Source: Nitrospira sp.
Lineage (GTDB): Bacteria; Nitrospirota; Nitrospiria; Nitrospirales; Nitrospiraceae
Reading direction: 5' to 3'
NCBI GenBank assembly: GCA_005116945.1
Contig: SWDH01000031.1
Span: forward strand, 216,925 to 280,924
DNA length: 64,000 nt
Below, piece by piece: positions 1-8,804 of the stretch. The translations under genes were made by a program, and so were the position numbers. The notes beneath the pieces were generated by a model. That model was given only the letters and a program-made list of their open reading frames with translations, did not search any database and was not told where the DNA came from. The stretch's first letter is position 1, and every line of letters begins with the position of its first letter.

Positions 1-7
1 AGCTTTC

Positions 8-943
8 ATGACGTTCCTTGAGCTGGAACGTCATGCGTCGCACGAAACGGTGCGCAACTATGGCTCGGATCTCCGGCAGTTTCAGGCGTTCATGCACGCA
101 GAACATCCCGGCACGCCCATACTCGATCCCGCCACCGTGCAAACAGAATCCATTCGAGGCTACCTTCACTGGCTGAATCGCAAGCATGAGAAGAGTACCT
201 CGATGGCCCGAAAACTTTCTTCTCTGCGCAGTTTCTATCGCTATCTGCAGCGAGAAGGCATGGTCGGTCTCAATCCTGCCGACGCCATTAGGATGCCGAA
301 ACAGCCGAAACACCTGCCGCGAGTGTTGAGCAAGGATGACGCGGCGGCGTTGATGGAGTTTCCTGCCGATCAGGCGGCAGGAGGCTCGCTTCGAGACCGC
401 GCCTTGCTGGAGACGCTCTATTCGACAGGGGCTCGTGTGAGTGAACTCGTAGGAATCGATCTTGACGATCTTCGTGCATCCGAGGGATTGGTCCATCTGC
501 GAGGAAAGGGCCGGAAGGAGCGCATTGTGCCGATTGGCGATGTGGCGCTACAGGCTATTCAAGCCTACTTGGATGAACAGCGCCTCACGAAGACTCGATA
601 TCCGACGGCGAAGACCACACGTGTCGCGTCGCCGATTTTTCGAAACAACCGGGGAGGGAGGCTCACGACTCGGAGTGTTGCTCGCATTGTGGCTCGCTAT
701 TCGAACCGGTTGGCCGGTGGTTCCGTGAGCCCTCATACGCTGCGCCACTCCTTTGCCACCCATCTCCTCGATGAAGGGGCCGATCTGCGTTCGATTCAAG
801 AAATGCTCGGACATGCCTCATTGAGCACAACACAAAAATATACGCACCTGGCTACGGATCAACTCCTGGCCGTCTACGATAAGACGCACCCTCGGGCCGG
901 TCGTTCGGTCGGCGCGCGTGTTGTGAAGGACGAAAAACCGTAA
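8..943 (+). CDS. xerC: Tyrosine recombinase XerC (5' end may lie before the window)
   Basis: Site-specific tyrosine recombinase that would resolve chromosome dimers at dif together with XerD. An N-terminal SAM-like core-binding domain (about residues 1-90) precedes the catalytic domain. All catalytic residues are visible: Arg in GARVSEL (about 144), Lys in RGKGRKERIV, the H-x-x-R box in SPHTLRHSFATHLL (about 243-246), His in LGHASLSTTQ and the nucleophile Tyr in QKYTH. The frame stays open to the window edge and XerC proteins usually have a few more N-terminal residues, so the ATG at 8 may not be the true start. argB follows after about 70 bp on the same strand. XerC is preferred over XerD from the general look of the sequence, and the choice is not certain. 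Confidence 0.88.
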   Translation: MTFLELERHASHETVRNYGSDLRQFQAFMHAEHPGTPILDPATVQTESIRGYLHWLNRKHEKSTSMARKLSSLRSFYRYLQREGMVGLNPADAIRMPKQPKHLPRVLSKDDAAALMEFPADQAAGGSLRDRALLETLYSTGARVSELVGIDLDDLRASEGLVHLRGKGRKERIVPIGDVALQAIQAYLDEQRLTKTRYPTAKTTRVASPIFRNNRGGRLTTRSVARIVARYSNRLAGGSVSPHTLRHSFATHLLDEGADLRSIQEMLGHASLSTTQKYTHLATDQLLAVYDKTHPRAGRSVGARVVKDEKP

Positions 944-1016
944 TGATGGTTGCCGGCGAGCTTGCTCGGTCCGCGTTTTTCGGGTACCGTGCTGGATCTG
1001 CCATGGGAGCCTGGAT

Positions 1017-1913
1017 ATGAACAGACTGATCAAAAAAGCCAATGTCCTGATCGAAGCCTTGCCCTATATCCGTACGTTCAAAGGCAAGACGATTGTCATC
1101 AAATATGGCGGTCATGCAATGACCGATGCGCCGTTGAAAGAACGGTTTGCCCAGGATGTCGTCCTTCTGAAATACGTGGGCCTGAACCCCGTCATTGTGC
1201 ACGGTGGGGGGCCCCAGATCGATAAGATGCTCCAACGTTTGGGTATTGAGGCCAAGTTTCGCCATGGGGTGCGAGTCACAGATGAAGCCACGATGGAAAT
1301 CGTGGAGATGGTGTTGGCCGGCAAGATCAATATGGAAATCGTCGATCTCTTGAATCGCCATGGGGGCCTTGCGGTCGGCTTGAGCGGAAAAGACGGGGGG
1401 CTCATGCTGTCTCGACCGCTCACGGCTAAAGCGTGGGCGGCCAGCCTGGAAAAGGATCTCGATGACGGTGAGGAGGATGAGGATTTCGGCTTGGTCGGAG
1501 AGGTGCAGTCTATTGATCCCACGTTGGTGCAAAAACTTCAGCAGGATCATTACATCCCTGTCATCGCGCCGATCGGCACCAATCGGGAGGGGAATACCTA
1601 TAATATCAATGCAGATCTTGTGGCTGGAGCGATGGCCGCTGCGCTCGGTGCGGAAAAGCTAGTGATGATGACCGATGTGAAGGGTATTCGCGATGCGAAG
1701 GGGCGCCATCTCTCCACGGTCTCACGCAAAGATGTGCAGCGGATGGTGAAGAGGGGCACAATCGGCGAAGGGATGCTACCCAAGGTCCACGCGTGCTTGG
1801 ATGCGCTCGGAGGCGGTGTCAGCAAAGCCCATATCATTGACGGTCGAATTTCACATGCCATTCTTCTTGAAGTGTTCACGCGTACAGGTATTGGGACCGA
1901 AATCACCGCGTAA
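1017..1913 (+). CDS. argB: Acetylglutamate kinase
   Basis: Phosphorylates N-acetyl-L-glutamate with ATP, the second step of arginine biosynthesis, in the cytosol. The 298-residue length is normal for the family. Amino-acid-kinase motifs are present: KYGGHAM near residue 28, IVHGGGPQI near 60-69 (nucleotide/phosphate binding) and NINADLVAGAMAAAL in the C-terminal half. An acidic stretch (GEEDEDFG, about residues 150-158) sits in a surface-loop position. The ATG is preceded by GGAG at a suitable distance. It follows xerC on the same strand and no other arg gene is adjacent. Confidence 0.95.
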   Translation: MNRLIKKANVLIEALPYIRTFKGKTIVIKYGGHAMTDAPLKERFAQDVVLLKYVGLNPVIVHGGGPQIDKMLQRLGIEAKFRHGVRVTDEATMEIVEMVLAGKINMEIVDLLNRHGGLAVGLSGKDGGLMLSRPLTAKAWAASLEKDLDDGEEDEDFGLVGEVQSIDPTLVQKLQQDHYIPVIAPIGTNREGNTYNINADLVAGAMAAALGAEKLVMMTDVKGIRDAKGRHLSTVSRKDVQRMVKRGTIGEGMLPKVHACLDALGGGVSKAHIIDGRISHAILLEVFTRTGIGTEITA

Positions 1914-1937
1914 TCGGTTAATCCACACACACATGTT

Positions 1938-2813
1938 GTGCTAACCCAGCGTCTTCGAATCAACCGTCATCTTCAGGCTCTTGTTGGCGAACGTCATCCC
2001 GAGACAAGCCCTGGCCCGCTTCGGAAGGCGGCGCACTACCTGGCGACGCAGCTTACCAAGTCAAACTGGAGCACAAGCGACCAGCTTGTGCGTGCATGGG
2101 GGAAGACCTACCGCAATGTTGTAGCGACCAAATATCCTGACCGGCCAAGCCAAGGAGGGGAGTGGCCTCCACTCTTGATCGGGGCTCACTACGATACGGT
2201 GTCCGGGTCACCTGGCGCAGATGACAACGCGAGTGGACTTGTCGTGCTTCTCGAAGTGGCATTGCGCCTCAGCACGCAACCGCTCGTGCGACCAGTCTGG
2301 CTCGTGGCGTTTTGCCTTGAAGAGCAGGATCGGCTGGGAAGCCAGGCGTTTGTCTCCCGCTTGAGAGCTGAGCGCCGTGAGTTGGCTGGCGCGATTGTTT
2401 TGGAGTGCGTCGGGTTTGCGAAGAGCGAGCCAGGCACACAGCAGGCCCCGCCAGCGGTGCCCATCGCAGTGCCGACTCAAGGAGATTTTCTCGCCATCGT
2501 GGGTAACGAGGCGTCCCGGTCCTTGGTGAACCAACTTGAGCAGGAGGCACAACGGCAGGCGGCCCCGCTCAAGACCCTGTCATTGGTGGTGCCGGGACGA
2601 GGGGAGGCCATGCCTCATACCCGCCGCAGCGACCATGCCTCGTTTTGGGACGCAGGTTATCCCGCGGTGGTGTTAACCGATACGGCGAATTTCCGGAACC
2701 CGCACTATCATCGCGAGACGGATGTCGCGGACACATTGAACATTGAATTTCTTTCCAGCGTGGCTGCGACGGTGACAGCAACCGCGGTGCAGATCGCTGG
2801 AGTGAGGTCATGA
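1938..2813 (+). CDS. M28-family zinc metallopeptidase
   Basis: Aminopeptidase-type M28 protein. The metal-binding pattern is visible in order: GAHYDTV (His and Asp, about 84-86), GADDNASG (bridging Asp, about 94-101), CLEEQDRLGS (catalytic Glu pair, about 130) and a late SDHASFWDAGYPAV with a C-terminal HYHRETD that supplies the last His. There is no signal peptide, so a cytoplasmic location is inferred, which is unusual for M28 because many are exported. GTG is the start; the nearby ATG at 1933 is out of frame and closes at once. The stop overlaps the next gene's ATG (ATGA), so the two are translationally coupled. Confidence 0.85.
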   Translation: MLTQRLRINRHLQALVGERHPETSPGPLRKAAHYLATQLTKSNWSTSDQLVRAWGKTYRNVVATKYPDRPSQGGEWPPLLIGAHYDTVSGSPGADDNASGLVVLLEVALRLSTQPLVRPVWLVAFCLEEQDRLGSQAFVSRLRAERRELAGAIVLECVGFAKSEPGTQQAPPAVPIAVPTQGDFLAIVGNEASRSLVNQLEQEAQRQAAPLKTLSLVVPGRGEAMPHTRRSDHASFWDAGYPAVVLTDTANFRNPHYHRETDVADTLNIEFLSSVAATVTATAVQIAGVRS

Positions 2814-3514
2814 AGACGAGTGCCGCACAGTTGACTCTTGCGACCCGCCGGTTGGTGACCGAGGTCTATGGACGTCTCGACTATGGCGCACTCGCGCCGG
2901 TCTATTGCTATGAGGGTGGGGATGAGTTCTGGCGCGTGAAGCGAGGTTTGTGTCAGCGTCTCGGAAGTCGTGTGGCGGTGTTGTTGAAGAAGAAATTACC
3001 TCGACATGGCCGTAGCCTGTACGTCGGCGCCGGGGTGGCGGAGCTTCCTGCTTTGATTATGGAAACGGTGGAACGGGATCGGGCGGTAGAACCCTACAAT
3101 CTTCGGAGATCCGAAGTTGCCACCCTCAATCGTGCCTGCAGCTCGATTCCCATTACGTTCCGTGCAGTCGATGCAGGGGGGGCCAAGGGTCTCTTCGATC
3201 ATCTGTGGATGGTCAGCGTGCTCAATGACCCTGAGCGGTTCCCGCATCTCTCGCCGCTGTCCTATGGGCGAAGCAATCCACTCACCCTCGATCCTGCGAA
3301 ATTCGATCGCGAGCGTCGCGTTGTGCGCGCCCTGGTTGCCGGCTGTATGGAAAAGCTTGCGAAGCCCGGCCTCGTCACAACCACCACAGAAGAAGTTCTA
3401 TGGATTGCAGAGTGGTGCCATCGGCATCAAGTGACCTATCGGGTTGGGACACGCTACTATCCGACGGCATTAGTGGGAGATCCGATCTGTTTCATTCAAA
3501 TCGGCAAGGGCTAA
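2810..3514 (+). CDS. Uncharacterised protein, possibly methyltransferase-like
   Basis: Not recognised with certainty. The 234-residue protein has a glycine motif, RSLYVGAGVAELPAL (about residues 63-77), placed and shaped like motif I of Rossmann-fold methyltransferases. It is followed by an acidic EPYNLRRSE and later LFDHLWMVSVLND, which could be motif IV-like. There is no signal peptide or membrane segment. Its ATG overlaps the TGA of the M28 peptidase, so the pair is probably one operon and may share a function. The methyltransferase idea is inference from one motif and spacing only. Confidence 0.7.
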   Translation: MKTSAAQLTLATRRLVTEVYGRLDYGALAPVYCYEGGDEFWRVKRGLCQRLGSRVAVLLKKKLPRHGRSLYVGAGVAELPALIMETVERDRAVEPYNLRRSEVATLNRACSSIPITFRAVDAGGAKGLFDHLWMVSVLNDPERFPHLSPLSYGRSNPLTLDPAKFDRERRVVRALVAGCMEKLAKPGLVTTTTEEVLWIAEWCHRHQVTYRVGTRYYPTALVGDPICFIQIGKG

Positions 3515-3515
3515 A

Positions 3516-3552
3516 GAGGTGAAGCGTCGTTTGTGAAGCGTGAAGCGCAGGC
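3516..3552. repeat. GTGAAGC heptad array
   Basis: Directly after the stop of the preceding gene lie several copies of the 7-bp unit GTGAAGC, two of them in tandem near 3541-3550, with one diverged copy near 3519. The same unit recurs at many intergenic sites in this window. It lies between convergent genes and could act as a weak hairpin-forming or spacer element. Confidence 0.6.
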
Positions 3553-3554
3553 CG

Positions 3555-4094
3555 CTAGATTCGGAATCCTGGCTTAGCTATTGAGGTGTTGTCTAAATAC
3601 TGACCCGCATATTTCACGTAGTTCTCCGCGGATTCCTTAATCCACGCACGCTCTTCATCTGTGACTGATCGTTTCACCTTTGCGGGTGAGCCGAGTATCA
3701 GGCTGTTGGGTGGAACGATGGTCTGCTCCGTGATCAGGGCCCCGGCCCCCACGACGGAGTCTTCGCCGATCACAGCGCCGTCCATAATGATGGCGCCCAT
3801 GCCGATCAGCACGCGATCCTGAATTGTGCAGCCATGGAGTATCACCCCGTGGCCGATGGTGACCTCATGGCCGATGATCAACGGATGGGTGTCGTGAGTG
3901 ACATGGAGCATGCAGAGATCCTGCACGTTCGTTCGGTTACCGATTCTGATATGGTGCACGTCCCCGCGAACGACGGCATGGAACCACACGCTGCAGTCCT
4001 CGCCCAGCACCACATCGCCGATGACAATGCCGGTCTCTTCGATAAAGCAGGATGTGGGAATGGTCGGCTTGATACCTTGGAATGTGCGGATCAT
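3555..4094 (-). CDS. Gamma-carbonic-anhydrase-like hexapeptide-repeat protein
   Basis: Left-handed beta-helix protein of the YrdA/PaaY/gamma-carbonic-anhydrase type. Hexapeptide repeats run from about residue 20 to 140 (IVIGDVVLGEDCSVW, then IRIGNRTNVQD, VTIGHGVILHG, VLIGMGAII). The three candidate metal histidines lie in VVRGDVHHIRIG, MLHVTHDTHPL and EVTIGHGVILHG, and the Arg/Asp pair of active homologues (RGD) is kept. The start is placed at the second Met (MIRTFQG), because the first three codons add only MHC and homologues begin near there. Whether it hydrates CO2 or is a silent homologue cannot be told. It lies downstream of nagZ on the same strand. Confidence 0.85.
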   Translation of the reverse strand: MIRTFQGIKPTIPTSCFIEETGIVIGDVVLGEDCSVWFHAVVRGDVHHIRIGNRTNVQDLCMLHVTHDTHPLIIGHEVTIGHGVILHGCTIQDRVLIGMGAIIMDGAVIGEDSVVGAGALITEQTIVPPNSLILGSPAKVKRSVTDEERAWIKESAENYVKYAGQYLDNTSIAKPGFRI

Positions 4095-4208
4095 GCAGTG
4101 CACTGTAGGGGAATCGGCAGATGATCTGCAAGAGGCACGTGTACTGTAGGCCTGTTCATGAAGGCCGACTATCGTTCGCCTGACCAGCGGCGATCGGAGC
4201 AGAATCCT

Positions 4209-5312
4209 TCAGGAATATTGGGGGTGAGAAAGGCGCGTCTGAACCTGTTCGATCGAGTGCCGTAACGCCTGATGGGTTCGGCATCCTGCAATGAGCATCG
4301 CGTCGGAGATCGTGACAGCCCTATAAGGCGCCACAAATCTGTGTTTGAGACGGGTGATCCGGGCAACCGACTGGTCCAGCCGTTCGGGAGAAATTGTTCC
4401 TGCCTCGACCGCCTGCGCCACGGCTTCGAAGGCGGCGATTTCCCGATCCCGATCTTTGCAAATCAACAGCACATCGCATCCCGCCAGCACGGCACGAACC
4501 GCAGCATCTTCCACCCCGTAATGGTCGATGATCGCGTGCATTTCTAAATCATCCGTCAGCACCACTCCGTCGTATTGCAGTTCCTTACGCAAGAAGTTCG
4601 TGATGATAGCCGGCGAGAGGGTGGCCGGCAATTCGGGATCGAGCGCGCGATACAGAACGTGTGCAGTCATCATTGAGACGACACCTTGTGCAACGGCACG
4701 GCGGAAGGGGGGGAATTCGACGGCTTCCAATCGTTCGCGCGGCGCCTCGACAACTGGAAGTTCTTTGTGGGAATCGACCGCGGTATCGCCGTGACCTGGA
4801 AAGTGTTTTCCGCAGGCCACCACCTTATTGTCTTGCAGCCCGGCTGCCGTTGCCATTCCCATTTCACAGACGATATCCGGCGTTGCGCCGAATGCCCGGT
4901 CGCCGATGACCGGATTGTCGGGATTGCTGTTCACGTCGAGCACCGGCGCCATATTCATGTTCACGCCCACCGCCCTCAGCTCTTTCGCAATGGTGGCCGC
5001 AGCCGCGTAGGCCAATTCGGTGGAGTTGCAGCGCCCCAACAGGTCACAGGGGGGGAATATGGTGAAGCCTTTCGGAAGGCGAGAGACCCGACCACCTTCC
5101 TGATCGATTGAGATCAAGAGCGGCGAATGGGGACTGCAGGCTTGCAAGCTGTTGGTCAGATCGACCATCTGCTCGACGGACTCGAGATTTCGCGAGAAGA
5201 GAATGACCCCTCCCGGCTTGTACTTTTTGATGAACGACGCCAAATCTGACGTGACCGACGTGCCCAAAAACCCGACCATGAAGAGCTGCCCGATTTTTTC
5301 GCGTGAAGTCAT
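4209..5312 (-). CDS. nagZ: Beta-N-acetylhexosaminidase (peptidoglycan recycling)
   Basis: Glycoside hydrolase family 3 enzyme that removes N-acetylglucosamine from anhydro-muropeptides in the cytosol. The 367-residue length is typical. The signature GKHFPGHGDTAVDSHKELP (about residues 166-184) carries the catalytic Asp-His loop, DQEGGRVSRLPKG lies near 70, and LTDDLEMHAI near 250 contains the nucleophile Asp. The ATG has an AAGGA sequence just upstream on the minus strand. The space between this start and the stop of pepA is occupied by a dispersed palindrome whose end touches the nagZ leader. Confidence 0.93.
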   Translation of the reverse strand: MTSREKIGQLFMVGFLGTSVTSDLASFIKKYKPGGVILFSRNLESVEQMVDLTNSLQACSPHSPLLISIDQEGGRVSRLPKGFTIFPPCDLLGRCNSTELAYAAAATIAKELRAVGVNMNMAPVLDVNSNPDNPVIGDRAFGATPDIVCEMGMATAAGLQDNKVVACGKHFPGHGDTAVDSHKELPVVEAPRERLEAVEFPPFRRAVAQGVVSMMTAHVLYRALDPELPATLSPAIITNFLRKELQYDGVVLTDDLEMHAIIDHYGVEDAAVRAVLAGCDVLLICKDRDREIAAFEAVAQAVEAGTISPERLDQSVARITRLKHRFVAPYRAVTISDAMLIAGCRTHQALRHSIEQVQTRLSHPQYS

Positions 5313-5323
5313 GAAATCCTTCA

Positions 5324-5452
5324 GCAGGCTGTTGATAAATTCCGCCAGCTCCGTTCTCGGCTCATCGAAATCCTCAACGTACCCCAGGAGGGTACGCCTC
5401 CGGTTTCGACTCGCCTGCGGCCTTGCTGGACGGTCTTTCTAAACAGCCTGCG
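5324..5452. repeat. Dispersed palindromic element, copy A (short type)
   Basis: A 129-bp imperfect palindrome. Left end GCAGGCTGTTGATAAATTCC and the reverse complement of the right end (GCAGGCTGTTTAGAAAGACC) match at most positions. The middle holds a small hairpin around GGTACGCC. It lies between the stop of pepA (9 bp away) and the nagZ leader, in the inverse orientation to copies C-E. Other copies are at 8685, 18899, 20929, 27587, 31175 and 40046. Confidence 0.8.
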
Positions 5453-5460
5453 GGCCATTC

Positions 5461-6972
5461 TTATAAGCTTCGGTCAATGAGGTATTGCAACAGTAAGCGC
5501 GTACCAATTCCAGTGGGACCCTTCGGGATGTAGGCCCGTTCCCGCTCGCTCCAATCCGTACTGGCGATATCGAGATGTACCCAGGGGCAATCACCCACAA
5601 ACTTGCTTAGAAAGAGCGCTGCGGTAATCATGCCGCCGCCACGGCCGCCGATGTTGCGCATATCGGCGACGTCGCTCTTGAGCTGTTCGAAATATTCCTC
5701 CCACAGCGGCATCTCCCACACCCGCTCGCCGGCCTTCTGTCCTGACTTCCGGATTCGTTCTTTGAGTGATTGGTCGGTGCCGAACATTCCGATCGCAAAT
5801 TGGCCGAGAGCGACGACACAAGCCCCCGTGAGCGTCGCAATGTCGATCAAGGCCACCGGGTTATAGCGCATGGCGTAGGCGAGGCCGTCGGCCAGGATGA
5901 GCCGGCCTTCCGCATCCGTGTTCTGTACTTCGACGGTCTTCCCCGACAACGTCGTCACGATGTCGCCCGGTTTCATCGCCCGGCCGCCGGGCATATTTTC
6001 AGCCACGGGCAGGATGCTGATCAGACGCAACGGGAGCTTGAGTCTTGCCGCCGCTCTGATCGAAGCCAGGACTTCGGCTCCTCCCGTCATATCGGCCTTC
6101 ATATGTTCCATGTTCTCTGCAGGCTTGAGAGAGATTCCCCCCGTATCGAAGGTAATCGTTTTTCCGACCAGCACGACCGGACGCGCGTCTTTTTTCTTGG
6201 CTCCGTTGTATTCAAGGATGATGAACTTGGGCGGCTCCTGACTCCCGCGCGCCACGCCGAGCAGTGCGCCCATTCCCAAGCGCTCCATCTCTTTCTGTTC
6301 AAGGATGTTGATCGCAATGCCGTCAGCCTTGGCAATGGCCTTCGCTTCGTCGGCGACCCTCGTGGGGGTCAGGACGTTAGACGGGTGATTACAGAGATCG
6401 CGGACAAAGACGGTAGCTTCTGCCGTGGCGACGCCGCGCCTGATCCCTTCGGTCACCTGTCGCGATTGACCCTTCATCGGGATGAGTATCTTCATCTCTG
6501 CAACATCTCGCCCTGAGGCAGCTTCGCTTCGATAGACGGTGAATTGATAACTGCCCAAGATCGCCCCTTCTACCATCGCTTGCGCGACGTCGAGTGATGA
6601 CATGCCCTCAGGCCTCACGGTCGGCAACGCCACCGAAAAAGATTCAACCTTCGTCTGGCGGACGCGCTTTGCGGCTGAGCCCATTGCTTGCCGGATGGTC
6701 TCAGTGGTCACCTCGTTCTTCTTGCCCAAGCCAACCAGCACCACCCGTTTTGCAGGCACCTTGCCTTGGGTATGGTACAGCACGACTTCGTTAGCCTTGC
6801 CTTCGAACTCCTTCGAGTGAACCAGCGTGCTCAACGCGCCATCGAGGGCGGTATCGAGCCGAGCGGTATCCTGCTTGACCAATGCCTCTCCCTCACAGTG
6901 CAGGAGGACCAACACCTCTGCGGATGCGGCCTCTACCCGCGCAACCTCTACCGTCACCTGCATGATCTTCAT
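5461..6972 (-). CDS. pepA: Leucyl aminopeptidase (M17)
   Basis: Cytosolic dinuclear-zinc aminopeptidase. The C-terminal catalytic domain contains VGKTITFDTGGISLKP (about 268-283; metal Lys and Asp) and the family signature NTDAEGRLIL (about 351-360). The N-terminal macro-like domain (1-160) is diverged, as usual. The start is set at MKIMQV because an AAAGGAG ribosome-binding site lies 6 bp upstream of it; a farther ATG, 18 bp before, would place that site inside the gene. It is followed by a palindromic repeat and nagZ on the same strand. Confidence 0.93.
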   Translation of the reverse strand: MKIMQVTVEVARVEAASAEVLVLLHCEGEALVKQDTARLDTALDGALSTLVHSKEFEGKANEVVLYHTQGKVPAKRVVLVGLGKKNEVTTETIRQAMGSAAKRVRQTKVESFSVALPTVRPEGMSSLDVAQAMVEGAILGSYQFTVYRSEAASGRDVAEMKILIPMKGQSRQVTEGIRRGVATAEATVFVRDLCNHPSNVLTPTRVADEAKAIAKADGIAINILEQKEMERLGMGALLGVARGSQEPPKFIILEYNGAKKKDARPVVLVGKTITFDTGGISLKPAENMEHMKADMTGGAEVLASIRAAARLKLPLRLISILPVAENMPGGRAMKPGDIVTTLSGKTVEVQNTDAEGRLILADGLAYAMRYNPVALIDIATLTGACVVALGQFAIGMFGTDQSLKERIRKSGQKAGERVWEMPLWEEYFEQLKSDVADMRNIGGRGGGMITAALFLSKFVGDCPWVHLDIASTDWSERERAYIPKGPTGIGTRLLLQYLIDRSL

Positions 6973-6984
6973 TCGAGTCTCCTT

Positions 6985-7062
6985 TTCCAAGCTGTCAGCT
7001 ATCAGCTTTTGGCTTTCGGTTCAAACTGAGGGCTGACTGCTGAGAGCTGATAGCTACAACTC
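6985..7062. repeat. AGCTGAY-type heptad arrays facing each other
   Basis: Between queE and pepA two short heptad arrays face each other. The left one reads AGCTGTC-AGCTATC-AGCTTTT, and the right one GGCTGAC-TGCTGAG-AGCTGAT-AGCT. They are roughly complementary and can form a stem with a loop of about 25 bases. The left part lies just upstream of the pepA ribosome-binding site, so the hairpin would be in the pepA leader. Confidence 0.55.
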
Positions 7063-7696
7063 ACACCCCTCGCATATCCGGCGCCCAAATATACTTGTGC
7101 ATCTGCAATTGGAAACGAACTGGTAGGCGATCGGCCAGAATCCATTCGGCCAGCTGACGTACATCGAGCGAGCCGAAAACCGGACTGAAAAGCACCGAAC
7201 AGCGGCTGGCGATGTCGAACCGGGTCAGGATCTCCTGAGCCCAGTCGTAATCGGCTCGGTCCGCCAGGACAAACTTCGCCTCATCCTTGGCCGCCAACGT
7301 CGTAAGGTTCGGCCAATGCATTCGATCGGTCATCCCGCTCCCCGGGCATTTCACATCCAGGATGACATGGACACGCGGGTCGACCGGTGCAATATCGATG
7401 GCTCCGCTGGTTTCAAGGAGGACCGTATAGCCGGCATCGCAGAGGCGGGATAACAACGGGAGACATTCAGGTTGGGCGAGCGGCTCCCCACCCGTGACCT
7501 CTACCAGGCGACACCCATAGGTCTGCACCTTCGCCAGAGTCTCGTCGATCGAATACTCTCGTCCTCCGAAAAAGGCATAGTCGGTGTCGCACCACGTACA
7601 GCGGAGTGGGCATCCGGTCAGTCGTACAAACACACAGGGCTGTCCGGCAAAGCTGGACTCACCCTGAATGCTGTGGAAGATCTCGGTGATGAGCAT
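7061..7696 (-). CDS. queE: 7-carboxy-7-deazaguanine synthase (radical SAM)
   Basis: Converts 6-carboxytetrahydropterin to 7-carboxy-7-deazaguanine in the queuosine/preQ0 pathway. The 211-residue protein opens with the typical FHSIQGESSFAGQPCVFVR, then the iron-sulfur cluster motif C29-x3-C33-x2-C36 in TGCPLRCTWCDTDYAF, and a VTGGEPLAQ SAM-binding motif. No other queuosine gene is adjacent. The end of the coding region abuts a heptad-repeat leader of pepA on the same strand. Confidence 0.92.
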   Translation of the reverse strand: MLITEIFHSIQGESSFAGQPCVFVRLTGCPLRCTWCDTDYAFFGGREYSIDETLAKVQTYGCRLVEVTGGEPLAQPECLPLLSRLCDAGYTVLLETSGAIDIAPVDPRVHVILDVKCPGSGMTDRMHWPNLTTLAAKDEAKFVLADRADYDWAQEILTRFDIASRCSVLFSPVFGSLDVRQLAEWILADRLPVRFQLQMHKYIWAPDMRGV

Positions 7697-7706
7697 GACT
7701 CAAGAC

Positions 7707-7735
7707 GTGAAGCGTGAAGGGTGAAGCGTGAAGCG
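7707..7735. repeat. GTGAAGC heptad array (four tandem units)
   Basis: Four consecutive heptads, GTGAAGC-GTGAAGG-GTGAAGC-GTGAAGC, lie about 10 bp upstream of the queE start and downstream of the HAD-IB gene. This is the longest perfect in-register run of this unit in the window. Confidence 0.75.
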
Positions 7736-7799
7736 CATGTCGGAAACGTGGAGAAGCTGTGTAGCCGCAGAAATGGTTAACATTGAACGATTCATATCA

Positions 7800-8534
7800 T
7801 TACTCCCACGTTGCGACAGGCCAACCTTGGCGTTGCGCCATGCGTGCCATGCCACGGATCGGGTTCACCACCAGGGGATGTCCGACCAGCTCAAGAAGGT
7901 CGTGATCGCCGGGGCTGTCGCCGTACGCATAGGACCCGGCGAGATCGAGATTCATTGTTCGAGCGTGGGCGAGGATCAGCTCGCGCTTGCCACGGCCATA
8001 GGGCAAGGGGGGAATCAGCGCACCGGTATAGGCGGAATTCTGTTGCTCCAGCTTTGCGGCGAAGACCGTAGCCACATCCAAGAATCTCGCAAGAGGCTCA
8101 ATCAAGAAATCCGGCGCGCCAGTCACAAGGATCAGTTGGTGGCCGGCCTGTCGATGGGCGTCCAGCTTCGTGCGACCTTGTTGAGACACCTTGCCGATCA
8201 TCTCGGTCTGACAGAACTCCCGTGCATACGACTCAATGTCTGCGGGGCGCTTGCCGGCCAAATAGATTTTTCGCTCTCGGAGCGAGTGCAGTGAAAATGG
8301 AGGCACATGTCCAGCCAGCCAGGCCGCACTCCGTCCCAACTCGCTCCATCCCACCAGACCGCGCCGCCACAGAAACCGGAAGAATCGTACCTCGCTGGCC
8401 TCTCCCGGCAGGAGTGTATTGTCGACGTCGAACAACGCGGCGATGGATCCCTCTGTCCGCCGCTCACCCACCTCATCCAGCGTGGGCGTGAGACTGAGGA
8501 GACGGTGTACGGTGTTGGAGGTGCCGGTGAGCAT
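7800..8534 (-). CDS. HAD-superfamily subfamily IB hydrolase (SerB-like)
   Basis: Phosphatase of the HAD-IB group related to phosphoserine phosphatase; the substrate is unknown. Motif I is FDVDNTLLPG (nucleophile Asp), motif II lies in LILVTGAPDFL, and motif III/IV in SYAYGDSPGDHDLLELVG. A helical C1 cap (RFFRFLWRRGLVGWSEL and following) lies between motifs I and II. The start is placed at MLTGTS; an earlier in-frame ATG at 8648 would make the leader run through heptad-repeat DNA, giving low-complexity residues absent from the family. It is transcribed away from tRNA-Leu. Confidence 0.82.
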   Translation of the reverse strand: MLTGTSNTVHRLLSLTPTLDEVGERRTEGSIAALFDVDNTLLPGEASEVRFFRFLWRRGLVGWSELGRSAAWLAGHVPPFSLHSLRERKIYLAGKRPADIESYAREFCQTEMIGKVSQQGRTKLDAHRQAGHQLILVTGAPDFLIEPLARFLDVATVFAAKLEQQNSAYTGALIPPLPYGRGKRELILAHARTMNLDLAGSYAYGDSPGDHDLLELVGHPLVVNPIRGMARMAQRQGWPVATWE

Positions 8535-8627
8535 ACGCCGCCCGATTCTACCGGAGCCTCTATTGATTGACAAGGATTTTGGCCCACTTCTATAATGCGG
8601 CTCCCTCGGACTTGTATTCGTTTTTCG

Positions 8628-8645
8628 TGAAGCGTGAAGCGTGGA
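8628..8645. repeat. GTGAAGC heptad pair
   Basis: Two tandem units (GTGAAGC-GTGAAGC) followed by a GTGGAC variant, in the space between the HAD-IB gene and the palindromic repeat that precedes tRNA-Leu. Confidence 0.6.
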
Positions 8646-8684
8646 CATGAAACAACGGGACAGTCTGTTTCAGGGTCTTCTGTT

Positions 8685-8802
8685 GCAGGAGCTTCAAAAA
8701 GCACTGCAACAAGGCCGCAGCGAGCGAAAGCCCGAGGCGTACGGCTGAGTACGTTGAGGGTTTGAGCGATGCGAGAACGCAGTTGCGGCGGGTTTTCAAG
8801 GC
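8685..8802. repeat. Dispersed palindromic element, copy B (diverged)
   Basis: It shares the inner block (caaggccgcagcgagcgaa and gcgtac...gtacgttgag, then gatgcgagaacgc) with the other copies. Its ends have drifted (GCAGGAGCTTCAAAAAGC on the left, GGTTTTCAAGGCGTGC on the right). Its right end stops 2-3 bp before the first base of tRNA-Leu, so the element forms the immediate 5' flank of the tRNA. Confidence 0.65.
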
Positions 8803-8804
8803 GT

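Noticed and set aside
852-1550. Minus-strand frame of 232 codons opposite argB
   Set aside because: Antisense shadow of a well-recognised acetylglutamate kinase.
5770-6516. A 248-codon plus-strand frame across pepA
   Set aside because: Antisense shadow; pepA has clear catalytic motifs on the other strand.
7707-7735. Heptad arrays considered as a CRISPR array
   Set aside because: Units are only 7 bp, with no spacers and no cas genes in the window.
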